Positions 24,401 to 34,414 of a stretch of DNA of 64,000 nucleotides are shown here, one piece after another. The position numbers and the translations under genes were made by a program. A model generated the notes under the pieces. It had not been told where the DNA came from, did no database searches, and was given only the letters and a program-made list of their open reading frames with translations. How positions within the stretch are numbered: the first letter of the stretch is position 1; each line of letters opens with the position of its first letter. The DNA comes from Euonymus europaeus (lineage: Eukaryota; Streptophyta; Magnoliopsida; Celastrales; Celastraceae): positions 21,486,760 through 21,550,759 of the forward strand of contig OY756969.1 in assembly GCA_963580455.1 (NCBI GenBank), read 5' to 3'.

Positions 24401-27400
24401 TTGCTTCAAGCCATACAACGCCTTCTTGAGTTTGCAGACTCGCGTTGTATTTGCATATTCTGAAACTCCAGGCGGTAAATCCATATACACATTTTCTTTG
24501 AGGTCGCCATGCAAAAATGCATTTTTGACATCAAATTGAAGGAGAGGCCAATCTTTGTTAGCTGCTAAAGATAGAAGAACTCTCACAGTGTTGAGTTTAG
24601 CTACGGGAGCGAAAGTCTCTTGGTAGTCAACCCCATATGATTGTGTGTACCCTTTAGCAACTAGGCGAGCTTTGTACCTTTCAATGGTGCCATCTGCATG
24701 ATGTTTGACAGCAAAAACCCAACGACACCCAACAGTTCTTTTTCCAGGAGGAAGTGTGACTAGCTCCCATGTAGCATTTTTTTCAAGTGCCTTCATCTCC
24801 TCGGCCATGGCAGCAGTCCATCGAGAATCGCCCAAGGCTTCCTGTAATGTACTAGGAATAGAGACAGAGGATAATTTATGGACATAGGATGCATATGAGT
24901 CAGACAACTTGTGAGATGAAACATAATTATTTATGGGATATCTTACTCGTGCCTTTGGGTCAGGTTCATATTTGGTAGGAGGGATCCCTCGTGTAGATCT
25001 TGGTGGAAGAACAAGATTATATGGGTCAGTAGGTGGTGTAGAGTTATCGGGTAATACCTGGGATGTTGTAGGAGAAGAGCTGGCCGAGACAAGTGGCGAG
25101 ATTGTACTATCATGAAGTGAAGGAGACTCGGCACTGTGATGATCTGGATGCGTTGGCAGTAGTGAGTCAACATCTTCGATTATAGGTAATTGTAGTAGTG
25201 GTGTGTCTGAGTCTTTTGGTACTTGAAGGTGAGTATCTGCAACAGGAGGGATCACTAGTGCTCCTGGGTCATTAGGTACTTGAGGATGGTTATTTCCAGC
25301 AATAGGTAATTCCACATCAAAACACAAGACATCAGTAGGAGGCTCCACAACATTAACAGCCGTAGGACCACTTTTAGAATAAAAGAACTCTGACTCATCA
25401 AAAACAACATCCATGGAAGTATAACACTTGCGGGTCTCTGGGTGATAACATCTGTAGCCTTTTTGAGTAGACCCATAACCAACAAAGACACATTTCAAAG
25501 CTCTTGGGTCTAGTTTAGTTCTATGGGTAGGTGATAGGTGGACATATGCTACACACCCAAATATATGAGGCATTAACTTAACTGTGGAAGGTATTGAACA
25601 CTGATCAGCAAGTACATCAAGTGGTCGTCTAAAGGAAAGTACGCTGGATGGTGTACGATTAATCACATAAACTGCAGAACTTAAAGCTTCTCCCCATAAA
25701 TAAGTGGGTACAGTACCACCAATTAGCATTGAACGAGTGACTTCAAGTAGTTGACGATTTTTCCGCTCAGCGACTCCATTTTGTTGAGGAGTCTCTGGGC
25801 AAGATGTTTGATGAAGGATTCCCTTTGTGTTGAAAAATTCAGTTAACTCTCTTTTGAAGTATTCACCTCCATTATCTGAACGAACTATCTTGATAGAACA
25901 ACCAAATTGAGTAAGGACCTTATGGTAAAAAACTTGAAATACGGAACAAACATCACTTTTATGTTTAAGCAAGTATACCCAGGTTGTTCTAGTACAATCG
26001 TCCACAAATGTAACAAACCATTTCATTCCAGTAAATGTAGTAACCGGCGCTGGACCCCATACATCGGAATGGATTAATGAAAAAGGTTCTGCAACTTTAT
26101 TAGAAGACGAAGGAGGAAATACAGCACGATGACTCTTGGCCATAATACACGTCTCACAAATAAAGTCAGATGGTTTACAATCCACAAAACAAGATGGAAA
26201 TAAGTGTCTAAGGTACCCAAATGATGGATGCCCGAGTCGCTTATGCCAAAGCCAGATTTCCTCTTTATTTGCTGCTTGTTGAGTAGTGCTCATAACATGT
26301 GCAAAACCATGACAAATCTGTGGTGAATCTTCAAGTTCAAGATAGTACAATCCACCTCGTTGTCTACCACTGCCAATCCTCTCCTTGGTATGAATGTTCT
26401 GGAAAACACAATGATTAGGATAAAATAAAGCCACACAGTTAAGGGCTTTGGTTATTTGGCTAATGGAAAGAAGATTACACTGGAGAGATGGAACATACAA
26501 CACATTGGAAAGTGACAAAGATGGAGATAAAGGAATATTACCAACACCAGTAACGGAGGAGGACACACCATTGGCATTAGTGATAGCTATCGTGGAATTA
26601 GGAGAGGATAAATGACTAAATTTGGTTGAATCACAAGTCATATGATCATTAGCACCTGTGTCAATTATCCATTCACTATTGATAGTACATACAGAAGAGC
26701 TAAGAGCAGTATTAGATATACCTGTTTTAGCAAGAAGTCTTGTAGCAAGTGACGACATAGTAGGATTCTTCTTTCCTTTGGGATGCCAATCCGGATATCC
26801 ATGAAGTTTAAAACAGGTCTCTATGACATGGTTATCGCCATTACAGTGGGTACATTTACGGATACCTTTCTTGGTGTCTTGTCGTGATGTTCTCCTGGTA
26901 GCCATAGCAGTACTATCATTTGAAGATCCACTCATCATAGCTTCCTGACGGTTTGCTTCAGCACACACCATAGCATAAGCTACTTGAATGTTTGGAAGAG
27001 GTACTGTGGCTAACACACGTCCACGGACTCCATCCAAATGTGAGTCCAACCCGGCCAGGAAAATATAAATACGTTGAGAATTAACTCTATTAGTATATAT
27101 TTCAATATCAGCTTTGCACTTCATAGCACAATCATCTATAGCATCAATCTCCTGCCATAGTTTTTGTAATTGTCCCCAATAAGAAACAATTGAACCCCCA
27201 TTTTGACGAATAGAGATTACCTCACAGTAGAGCCGATAAGACTTAGAAGCATCTTGACTAACCGAGTAGGTTTGTTTAGCCATGTCCCAAATCTCCTTCG
27301 CTGTTGCCAACCGAAGAAATATGGATCGAATTTCTTTGGTCATCGAATCAAGCAACCAAGATTTGATCATGCAATTGTCATCTTCCCATGCCTCATAATC

Positions 27401-28854
27401 ATCTGAAGTGCTATCCTCGGGTGCAGGCTTTGAACCAGAGATGAATCCCCAGCGTTTCCTACCCCGAATCTTATTTTGAGCATTCAAAGCCCACTCAACA
27501 TAATTGGTTCCATCGAGTTTTTCTGGTGTAAGCAAGGATGAAACCTCTTGCATATGTAAGGTTGGTATAGCTGAGGAAATAGCCTGAGCTTTACCGGGTA
27601 TACCATCACTAGGATTGGTAGTAGTCATGAGAAGAAATGGGGTAAATACCGGGTAGAGAATAGAGATTAGAAAAGCGGAAGAACACAGAGAACAAAGAAG
27701 AAGAGTGGCTTCGATACCATGATAAAACACAGAAAAATAATTTTCACTTAGTTTATTCATCTCTTACCCGATATATATACAAGGTAGAGGATTCTATTGT
27801 TACAATAGTATAATCATAATTACAGAATTCTTTCCTTAATATAAGGAGAGAATAAATCATGAATAAATGATATTGATCATATCCATAACTGACTCTTAGT
27901 TATAGGAGATAATTATAGGAGATAATCACTCCTAATCACATATTCTAACAAAAATTTGACTAGAACATGTTAATTAGGACGAGTGTGAGCTAAGAGGCAT
28001 CCTCCATTATTTCGTTTTTCTTTATCTGGTTGAATCATATGCTCCTGCAACTTTTACAACTACAAGTTGATCGGACTTTAAGAATGATTTACTGTTTGAA
28101 TTTACACTTAGATCATTTGGGTAATGAGACATTAGAACAAAAAATCTGTTAAATCTATACAAAAGTCTCACCAACTCTTGCAAAGCTCAAGAAGTAGAGA
28201 TGAAATTAGGCACAGTCTGAAAGAAAGCAAATTTTTGCTAAAGTTCCTCAAGTCAAAAGAATCAAACACTGAAAAGCATGCTTATAAATAGTCGAAAACA
28301 GTACACATTATTATGGAGGAAAGTATAGAGCACAAAAGCAGTATCCATCATCACTATCCAGAAAAATCAAAACAACTGTCAAAAAGAAACTACGACAATT
28401 CGCCAAACACCAAAATGAAATTTCTTATCAATTCAAGAACTCAAGATGAAGAAAAACAGGCAATGGCAGAGTAACAAAATCAAGTAAATTGGCCAGAACC
28501 CAGAAATACAACACACTTTGAGCATGCATAGATTGTTCAGTACACAAATAGACGCCAAAATGAAACATAGGGCTCACTCACTTTGGGTGAAGGGTGACCA
28601 AGCTTGCCATTGAAATTGGTCTGGGACTCCAGGTCACCATATCTCCGACCACCGGCAGTTGATGTGGGACTGAGGAATCTTTCAAAGATGGCCATAACTA
28701 AGAACATAGAAATTAGAATTGCAGTAGCTGCAAAACCAAGCGACACCGCATTAACCGATTTGTCAAAATTGCTCCATTGCTCGTCTCTTTGCACATTCAA
28801 CAAAGGAGCTCCAATGGGAGACCAAGAACTATTAAACCCATCTCCCTCTCCCAT
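21450..28854 (-). CDS. Small single-pass membrane protein of unknown function, two exons separated by a Copia-bearing intron
   Basis: Exon 1 is complement 28582-28854 (91 codons, donor GTGAGT, phase 0); exon 2 is complement 21450-21611 (acceptor CTGCAG just before its ATG codon; 53 codons plus stop). Together they give 144 residues. Exon 1 has one hydrophobic segment (about residues 36-57, SLGFAATAILISMFLVMAIF) and ends in HPSPK. Exon 2 continues in frame with MTVYASGVSVLMPGDKIPSF and a proline-rich tail (AHPVPVPCPPE). I recognise GVSVLMPGD plus PCPPE as a conserved plant signature but know of no function. Exon 1 alone would read on into the intron and stop soon after. The intron is 6970 bp, of which 4876 bp are the Copia element and its duplicated target; before the insertion it was about 2.1 kb. 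Both exons are intact. Confidence 0.8.
23080..23310 (-). repeat. Copia 3' LTR
   Basis: 231 bp. In element orientation it starts TGTTAGAATATG and ends TTTTATCA. Compared by eye with 27720-27950 I see no difference. Confidence 0.95.
23318..27628 (-). CDS. Copia gag-pol polyprotein (about 1436 aa)
   Basis: Encodes all functions for retrotransposition in one frame. Counting from the ATG at 27628: a gag domain of UBN2 type; a CCHC knuckle at about 259-272 (C-x2-C-x4-H-x4-C); an aspartic protease with DTGA at about 323-326; a GAG-pre-integrase WHKRLGHPSFGYL; an integrase core with HSDVWGP, then SDNGGEY and QQNGVAERKNR; a reverse transcriptase with the YVDDM active site; and an RNase H with DADWAGS and SRSSAEAEYRG. 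The frame is open up to 27760 inside the LTR, but that ATG sits at or above the likely transcript start, so 27628 (MTTTNPSDG) is the better start. No stop or frameshift was seen. Confidence 0.94.
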   Translation of the reverse strand: MTTTNPSDGIPGKAQAISSAIPTLHMQEVSSLLTPEKLDGTNYVEWALNAQNKIRGRKRWGFISGSKPAPEDSTSDDYEAWEDDNCMIKSWLLDSMTKEIRSIFLRLATAKEIWDMAKQTYSVSQDASKSYRLYCEVISIRQNGGSIVSYWGQLQKLWQEIDAIDDCAMKCKADIEIYTNRVNSQRIYIFLAGLDSHLDGVRGRVLATVPLPNIQVAYAMVCAEANRQEAMMSGSSNDSTAMATRRTSRQDTKKGIRKCTHCNGDNHVIETCFKLHGYPDWHPKGKKNPTMSSLATRLLAKTGISNTALSSSVCTINSEWIIDTGANDHMTCDSTKFSHLSSPNSTIAITNANGVSSSVTGVGNIPLSPSLSLSNVLYVPSLQCNLLSISQITKALNCVALFYPNHCVFQNIHTKERIGSGRQRGGLYYLELEDSPQICHGFAHVMSTTQQAANKEEIWLWHKRLGHPSFGYLRHLFPSCFVDCKPSDFICETCIMAKSHRAVFPPSSSNKVAEPFSLIHSDVWGPAPVTTFTGMKWFVTFVDDCTRTTWVYLLKHKSDVCSVFQVFYHKVLTQFGCSIKIVRSDNGGEYFKRELTEFFNTKGILHQTSCPETPQQNGVAERKNRQLLEVTRSMLIGGTVPTYLWGEALSSAVYVINRTPSSVLSFRRPLDVLADQCSIPSTVKLMPHIFGCVAYVHLSPTHRTKLDPRALKCVFVGYGSTQKGYRCYHPETRKCYTSMDVVFDESEFFYSKSGPTAVNVVEPPTDVLCFDVELPIAGNNHPQVPNDPGALVIPPVADTHLQVPKDSDTPLLQLPIIEDVDSLLPTHPDHHSAESPSLHDSTISPLVSASSSPTTSQVLPDNSTPPTDPYNLVLPPRSTRGIPPTKYEPDPKARVRYPINNYVSSHKLSDSYASYVHKLSSVSIPSTLQEALGDSRWTAAMAEEMKALEKNATWELVTLPPGKRTVGCRWVFAVKHHADGTIERYKARLVAKGYTQSYGVDYQETFAPVAKLNTVRVLLSLAANKDWPLLQFDVKNAFLHGDLKENVYMDLPPGVSEYANTTRVCKLKKALYGLKQSSRAWFGRFTQVMRKCGYKQSHSDHTLFIKHRMGKLTALIIYVDDMVVTGDDSEEIQCLQQRLASEFEMKTLGDLKYFLKIEIARSKHGIFMSQRKYTLDLLTETGMLGCKPIDTPMEPNHTLSLYSDTDSSADKGRYQRLVGKLIYLAHTRPDIAYAVNVVSQFMHDPRKSHMDAVERILRYLKSSPGKGLLYTKHGHFDVEGYTDADWAGSVDDRRSTSGYFTYVGGNLVTWRSKKQSVVSRSSAEAEYRGMAVGVCELLWLRKLLRDLRFRPRGAMNLYCDNTSAIAIAHNPVQHDRTKHVEVDRHFIKEKLEAGIIAFPFVKSEFQLADVLTKAVSNRVFTSSLDKLNMCDIHAPP
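27720..27950 (-). repeat. Copia 5' LTR (promoter LTR)
   Basis: 231 bp, identical to the 3' LTR. On the minus strand a TATA-like run (GTATATATATCGGG, near 27770-27782) should place the transcript start in the last 50 bases of the LTR. Confidence 0.95.
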
Positions 28855-29900
28855 TGTTCTAGCCCCAGTTTCAATTACGCTTCACCTTCATCCACACAAA
28901 AGAAAATGGGGCAATATGAGAGAGGGAGAGAGATGTTAACAAAAATTGAGGCGGTACTTGAGGCTTTAATGCACTAGTATCAAAGCTCGAAGGAGTAATT
29001 GAAGGGCCAGTTTGTTCTCCAGGTACCAAAAAAGAGGAACAGAGAGAGACTGGGGGGTTGTGTGGGTCGTTTATCTTTACAGGAAAGGGGACTGGATGCC
29101 TGGATGATAAAAATGAGAGCTTTGGAATATGGATAGCCCTCTTCGTTGTTATAGATTTATATGAATGGTTATTTTGTCAGTTAAATTAAGCTTTTTTCAG
29201 TTCATTTAGCCAAAAAAAATTGTCACTTTGTATCTTCTTTGCTGGTTCCTTTCTAGTGGTTCTGCTTTGTTTGTACTTTGTAGTTTGCTTTTGGTATTTG
29301 GAGGAAACTAGATAATTGTGCATAAATGACAAACCGAAGAAAAATATAAATAAATTTACAATTAAATAATCCATCAAAGAAAATATATACATCCTTACAT
29401 ACTATATTTAATAGGTTGGTTTGTTTTTTTACACATATTAAGAAAAGTTAATTAAATTAATTAATTTTTTTCTAAATATATCATTCATTAAAATTACTTC
29501 ACCCACTCTTTCCTATCACTGTAATTTAATATCATTTTTTTATAAAGACGCATAATAAATAAGGATACATTAATAAATTAATTATTTTTATTTATTTTTA
29601 ATAAAAAAGTAGCCAATAAACTATAATTAGAGATAAAATAAAATAAAAATATAACTTATTAAATAGAGATGATGATAATATCAATCGGGTCTAATTTCTC
29701 CCGACATGTCAGCATCATGTGTCTGAGAATGTTGAAAAAGCGTACTCTCTTCTTTTGATGGTATATTTGTCCACAAGACAAGATTTTCGAATTGGGCTTT
29801 TTCTAATGCTTGCAAGCCCATTTTGTTCAACAAAAGATTATTTGGGGGCCCTCTCAGCCCATCTATGACCCATAATATAAGCATATTTGGGCCAACAAAA
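28855..29900. other. 5' flank of the split gene and intergenic DNA
   Basis: About 28855-29100 is the probable leader and promoter of the minus-strand gene, with GA-rich stretches. Beyond that the DNA is AT-rich with no gene. Frames at 29186-30013 lack recognisable features. Confidence 0.35.
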
Positions 29901-30271
29901 GGGCAACCACAATAGTTTTTGAAGTTAAATGATTCAACAATTTTATTTTTGGGTCTTACTTCTATTATACAAAATGTAGTTATCACATACATAGTAACAT
30001 CAGTAAAACACATCTTTCAATATAATTACATCAACGAAACGCATCTCTCAATATAAAATCATTACTTGTACCACTAATTTTCCATTCTTTCATACTTTTT
30101 CAATTAAAACTAATTATGGATTTCAGCTCTATTATCCAAAAGTCAAACAACATATTCATCTACATCACCAAAACGCATCTCCCAACACATCCACATCAGC
30201 AAAATATATTTCTCAATACAGCCATATCAGCAACTAATGGCTTATTATCTTTGACACTGTTGTTATTGCCC
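29901..30271. mobile_element. MITE of the dispersed Tourist-like family, 371 bp
   Basis: The left end GGGCAACCACAATAGT is matched by the complement of the right end, GGGCAATAACAACAGT. The interior has the family phrases 'catcaccaaaacgcatctcc', 'tacatcaacgaaacgcatct' and 'catcagcaaaatatatttct'. The flanking 3-mers do not match clearly, so the boundary could be off by a few bases. Confidence 0.6.
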
Positions 30272-30538
30272 TAATAGTAATGCCCTAAACTTGCTTCGTG
30301 GAGAAGATACATGTGACCTTTTACTCGATAACACGCTATAATTCACGCCGTTATGGATAAATAAAGTAATAAACGGGACTTTAAATACTCGGTCTAATGG
30401 AAGTACATAAGTGCTAAGAATATTCAAGCCCGACCCAAAAAAAAAAGGCCCAAACCAACTCGTGAATCCATAAAAAGCAAGGTCAATAAGTCCAATGATA
30501 CCATGAATAAAATCTTAGTGTAAGCTCATGAAAGGCAA

Positions 30539-32361
30539 TGTGGTATCCCGACCCAGAAATAATAGAAACATTGAACATGAGGGTGACACGTGTACAATGA
30601 TACACGAATGGATGTAATAATTAAATTTGGGTTTGGAATAAAAATTAAATATATGGTTGTGAATAAGTGAGAATAATAATAATAATACAAATAAATTAGA
30701 GAAACTACTTGGATGGAGGCGAAATACACATTAGTTGTCAATTTTATTAATTAAGAGAAACAAAGTAAAAAGGGATCCAATTTTTATTTATAAATATCTG
30801 AAACTGGTTTAAAAGAAAAAGTAAAGGAACAGAAACTGAAAAAAAAAACGAATAAAGAAACGAAACAGAAACAGGGAAAAGAAGAAAAAAAAGAAGATTT
30901 TCGCGTCTAAAACTTCACCGGCGCCGATCTCCTCCGTCCGGCCACCTCAGGCGACGAGACCGGTACCAATCTCTTCGTCTCCTCGAGACGTATGAAATCG
31001 GTTCAAGAATCATCTTAATCGGAGCTGTATATCTCCGGGAAAAGCCGTCGGAAGTTTCGGCCACCGCGAGCTTCGACAATCGATTTCTCCCTCCTCCGAT
31101 CTCCGATTGATGCAAGGCCACCACCGTTGAGTTCGTCTCGAAGAGTACTACAAAGCCTAGGTGGTGATTTCCGACGAAAGTCGCCGGATCTCCGGTGACC
31201 CGAATAGGGGTATTTCGGGTACTATTTGACCCGTTTGATTTTTTCGGGTAAAAATTTACTTGTTCAACTAGATCGTATATTTTACGTATTTACGAGGTAT
31301 TTGAACGTATTTGTGAGCTGGTATGTGCATTTTGGTGTAGAACTGGTATATGAGGCTTAATGATGTACGTCGGGAAAAATTATACGAGAAAGCATTGGTT
31401 TGAGTAAGATGTGAGGCACACTTCACGAGGTAGCGAATACTATGACTTTTGCATGATTTTGGGAATTTCCGTAATTATGTCTGAGCGATGATTCTTGCGT
31501 TAATTTAATGGAGTTGTGCTTTTTGGATAAATGTTTGAGTGTAAACGGTTGTCGTGAATACGTGAATAATTCCGTTATGTGGTAACCCCTGCTTTTCATT
31601 GAGAAAAGTGTTGTCTTTATACTGATTGCGTGTGATTGAACATTTGTTTATATTTGAGAATTATGGGAATTTTGGGGAATTGTGATGTGGAGATTGCAGA
31701 GATGTGGACATGGCCCTGTACGTACAGTGGGTGATAATCCGAGTAAGGATTCGCTATGCGGCCACATGGCGAAGGGTGGAAAGTCCGGGTAGAAGAGGAA
31801 ACCTACCTTCCTTACTCGTAGATTGCTTCCGGCGAGGAGGTCGGTAAGCGGAGAAGAATGGTTCCGACGACGAGGTCGGGGAGAGGATGAGAAATGGGCT
31901 TCCGGCGAGAAGGTCGAGAAGCAGAGAAAATGAAAATGAAATTGGAGTGCTGATAAATTAATATGTTGTTGTTGAGATGTAACTGTGATTATGTGTGTAT
32001 GTATGCGGTATTCCCTACTGAGCTTCGGCTCACCCCCCTTTCCCTTATTGTGTTTTGACCAGATGGAGCGGTGATGGTCAGTCGGCCCGTGGAGGCAAAC
32101 AAGGCAGAGGAGTTGGTGTACATACCAGAGTCGCTGCGTAAGGGTTGAGTGGACCCAATGGGTTGGGATTGCTGAGCTGGAGTCTCAGCCGGGTATATAA
32201 AGCTACTTATGTATTTATATTGCTATTATATATTGTTATTATCTATAATATGAGTATGTAGATAATTATACTTTTACTGAGTTATTGAGATTTGAAAAAA
32301 AAGAATAGGCGGGAATATATGTTTGTCACACGTCACGTGCCCGGCGGATCGGGGCGTGACA
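30539..32361 (+). repeat. Left (5') LTR of the outer element
   Basis: 1823 bp, TG...CA ends. Contains a short GC-rich repeat ('cttccggcgaggaggtcg'-like, about 31827-31915, three imperfect units). The antisense frames here are not coding. Confidence 0.92.
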
Positions 32362-34120
32362 AGTTGGTATCGGAGCAGTAGGTTGGAGTTAGGACTGAAT
32401 GGAGGGTATGTACACCGGACCTGTCTTCTGCCTCGCAACCGATTGGAAAGGTACAAATAGTACCATATGAGATATATTTTGGAGGTTCTTTGTTAACTCA
32501 TTGACTGACATGCGTGTGTTACATGACCGATATAGTGGTTGAAGGGGAAACAAAAAAGAGAGGAGAAAACAAGAACAAGTACGAGAATGACTTGAAATTA
32601 CGATTTTGAATGTGTAGACTTGAGAAATTTTGATTTGTCTTGGAAAAAAAATTGTTCAAATGTTGCTGAAGAAATTTTACATGTGTTTGAATATCATGAC
32701 TTTTTGAGACGGTGATTTGAGTTTTCCGAGTTTTAGTGACTACATTTACATATATGGCGTTAACATCAACTTGGAAAGATTTGCTGGGTGTTGCATTAAA
32801 TATTGAACCGATGTGAATGTGAATCATGTGTTATACTCGATTATGCTTGATGGATCGATTATAGGAACCTACTTTATCTGGGTTGAGATGCCCATATACT
32901 TAACTTTGAGATGCATTGATGTTAGATGGGTTCCATGCTTTAATAATGGTGACGCTTGGATGTGGTTCATTACTGAGTTGTAGGAAGTGCTTTAAGTTTG
33001 CAACACATTGAAATGGAAATGGTTGCAGTGCTCCGCCTGGGATATGCGGAATTTGTGGGTGACGTACTTGATAATGAAAGGTAGGATATTCGAAGTATGT
33101 AACCAGTGCTAGGTCGAGTTTGAGTGGTTATATGTGAAGTTAGTACTTTTGATAATTGAGAAGATTAGTCGGGAAAGAATGTGATCACTAGTTATTATAG
33201 TGGACTTAACACTAATGTGGTTGGTTAGCCGTGAACTGCATGATCTACTAATTAAAGTGAGTACAGTAGGGGTAACAAGAGTACTGATGATTATAAATGC
33301 TTGTAATGATTGAGACGCTAAGTGAATTTTCCACGGTTTGGATTAAATGTGGTGTGAACTGTAATCTATTGGAGGACCTTTTAGCGGGTCGAGGCGACAC
33401 TCATAGTTATAAAAAAAATCTCCAAGGTGGGATGAAATTGTTATTGTTAGTGGAAGGAGTGAAGATTCTTGTGGTAAAAGAATTTGATGGTTGGGCAAAT
33501 TGATTGTCCTTGTAAGAAATATACGGACTTTAGCAAGTTGGGAAGATAGAATTTATACTTTGTTGTGCTATAACCGGGATTGGATGAAACAGGTTTAGAT
33601 TTTGAGTTGTTCTTTGTTTGATGGTGCAGGATCAAATTCCTTGTGAAATAAGGGCAACTTTGATGTGGGATTTATGGTTTTGTTTTGTTCATTTTCTGCT
33701 ACTAGTTGCCGAAGGAGATAATGGAAATTACTACCAATGGTTGATGCTCGATTTGTGTGAGTGGACATAGTAGTATCCTGTTGGAGCTAATGATGTGGCA
33801 TGGTATATTATGAAATGATTGTCGAACTGTGAGAAGTTAGTGATACCGAGTGGTGAGAAGTTATGATTTTGGTGTTGGGCGCGCGCGGTATGGTTAAGTA
33901 TTTTGAAATCGGGTTGTCTATAGAGTGATGTGTGACAAATCTAGAATTTAGCAGTACAAAAGGGGACTAATATACATAACATATTTGAGCAAACCTCCAG
34001 GCCAACAAGTGGAGATATTACAAAGGTAGATTGTAGGGATGGGTATGGTTAACACAATTGACAAATGGATAGTGAAAAATAGTACAGACCAAGACGAGGA
34101 CATACTAGTATGGGTACTAC

Positions 34121-34414
34121 CTAGCAGTGGTCAAACCATCCAGCCCATTCCTCCGTACTATATGGCTCGGTACGAGGGAGCGACCCAAGGGGGTAATCGG
34201 AGCCAGTGTTGTATAGGTCAACAGAGTCGTTGTTTAGGGTGGTTGTGGCCAGGGTGGCATCCTGACTATTCTCTAGTGGTGCTACTAGCTGGATTAGAGA
34301 GTCGAGTTTGGATATGACTTGATCATATAACCTCTCCACGACTTGTAGTTGTCTCTGAATCTCCTCTAACTTGTGGAGTATGTTGGAAGAGTTAGCATGA
34401 GAGTGCGTATCCAT
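34121..34414 (-). CDS. Antisense coiled-coil ORF inside the outer element (97 aa, unknown)
   Basis: On the strand opposite to the element, a 97-residue frame has a protein-like composition. Residues 11-44 (ILHKLEEIQRQLQVVERLYD and on) form heptads of a likely coiled coil, followed by an acidic/serine tail ending EEWAGWFDHC. The ATG context is good (CTTAAATGGA), and a TATA-like CTATTTAAACC lies about 80 bases upstream on the minus strand (near 34485). I do not recognise a family. It could be a captured host gene, an element-encoded accessory protein, or chance. Coding potential is inferred from composition and the promoter-like motif only. Confidence 0.4.
   Translation of the reverse strand: MDTHSHANSSNILHKLEEIQRQLQVVERLYDQVISKLDSLIQLVAPLENSQDATLATTTLNNDSVDLYNTGSDYPLGSLPRTEPYSTEEWAGWFDHC

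Larger units (their letters stand above)
23080..27950 (-). mobile_element. Complete Ty1/Copia LTR retrotransposon inside an intron
   Basis: The element is 4871 bp, flanked by the 5-bp target duplication AAAAT (23075-23079 and 27951-27955). The two 231-bp LTRs look identical base for base. Next to the 5' LTR (27720-27950) the minus strand reads TGGTATCGAAGCC, a primer site for initiator tRNA-Met with a mismatch. Before the 3' LTR is a polypurine tract, TTGAGGGGGGA. One uninterrupted gag-pol frame fills the interior. All parts needed for mobility are present, so it inserted recently and may still be active. It lies in the same orientation as the host gene it interrupts. Confidence 0.96.

Noticed and set aside
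27629..27760. The Copia frame extended to the ATG at 27760 inside the LTR
   Set aside because: The extension lies at or above the likely transcript start and codes LTR sequence; the ATG at 27628 fits better.
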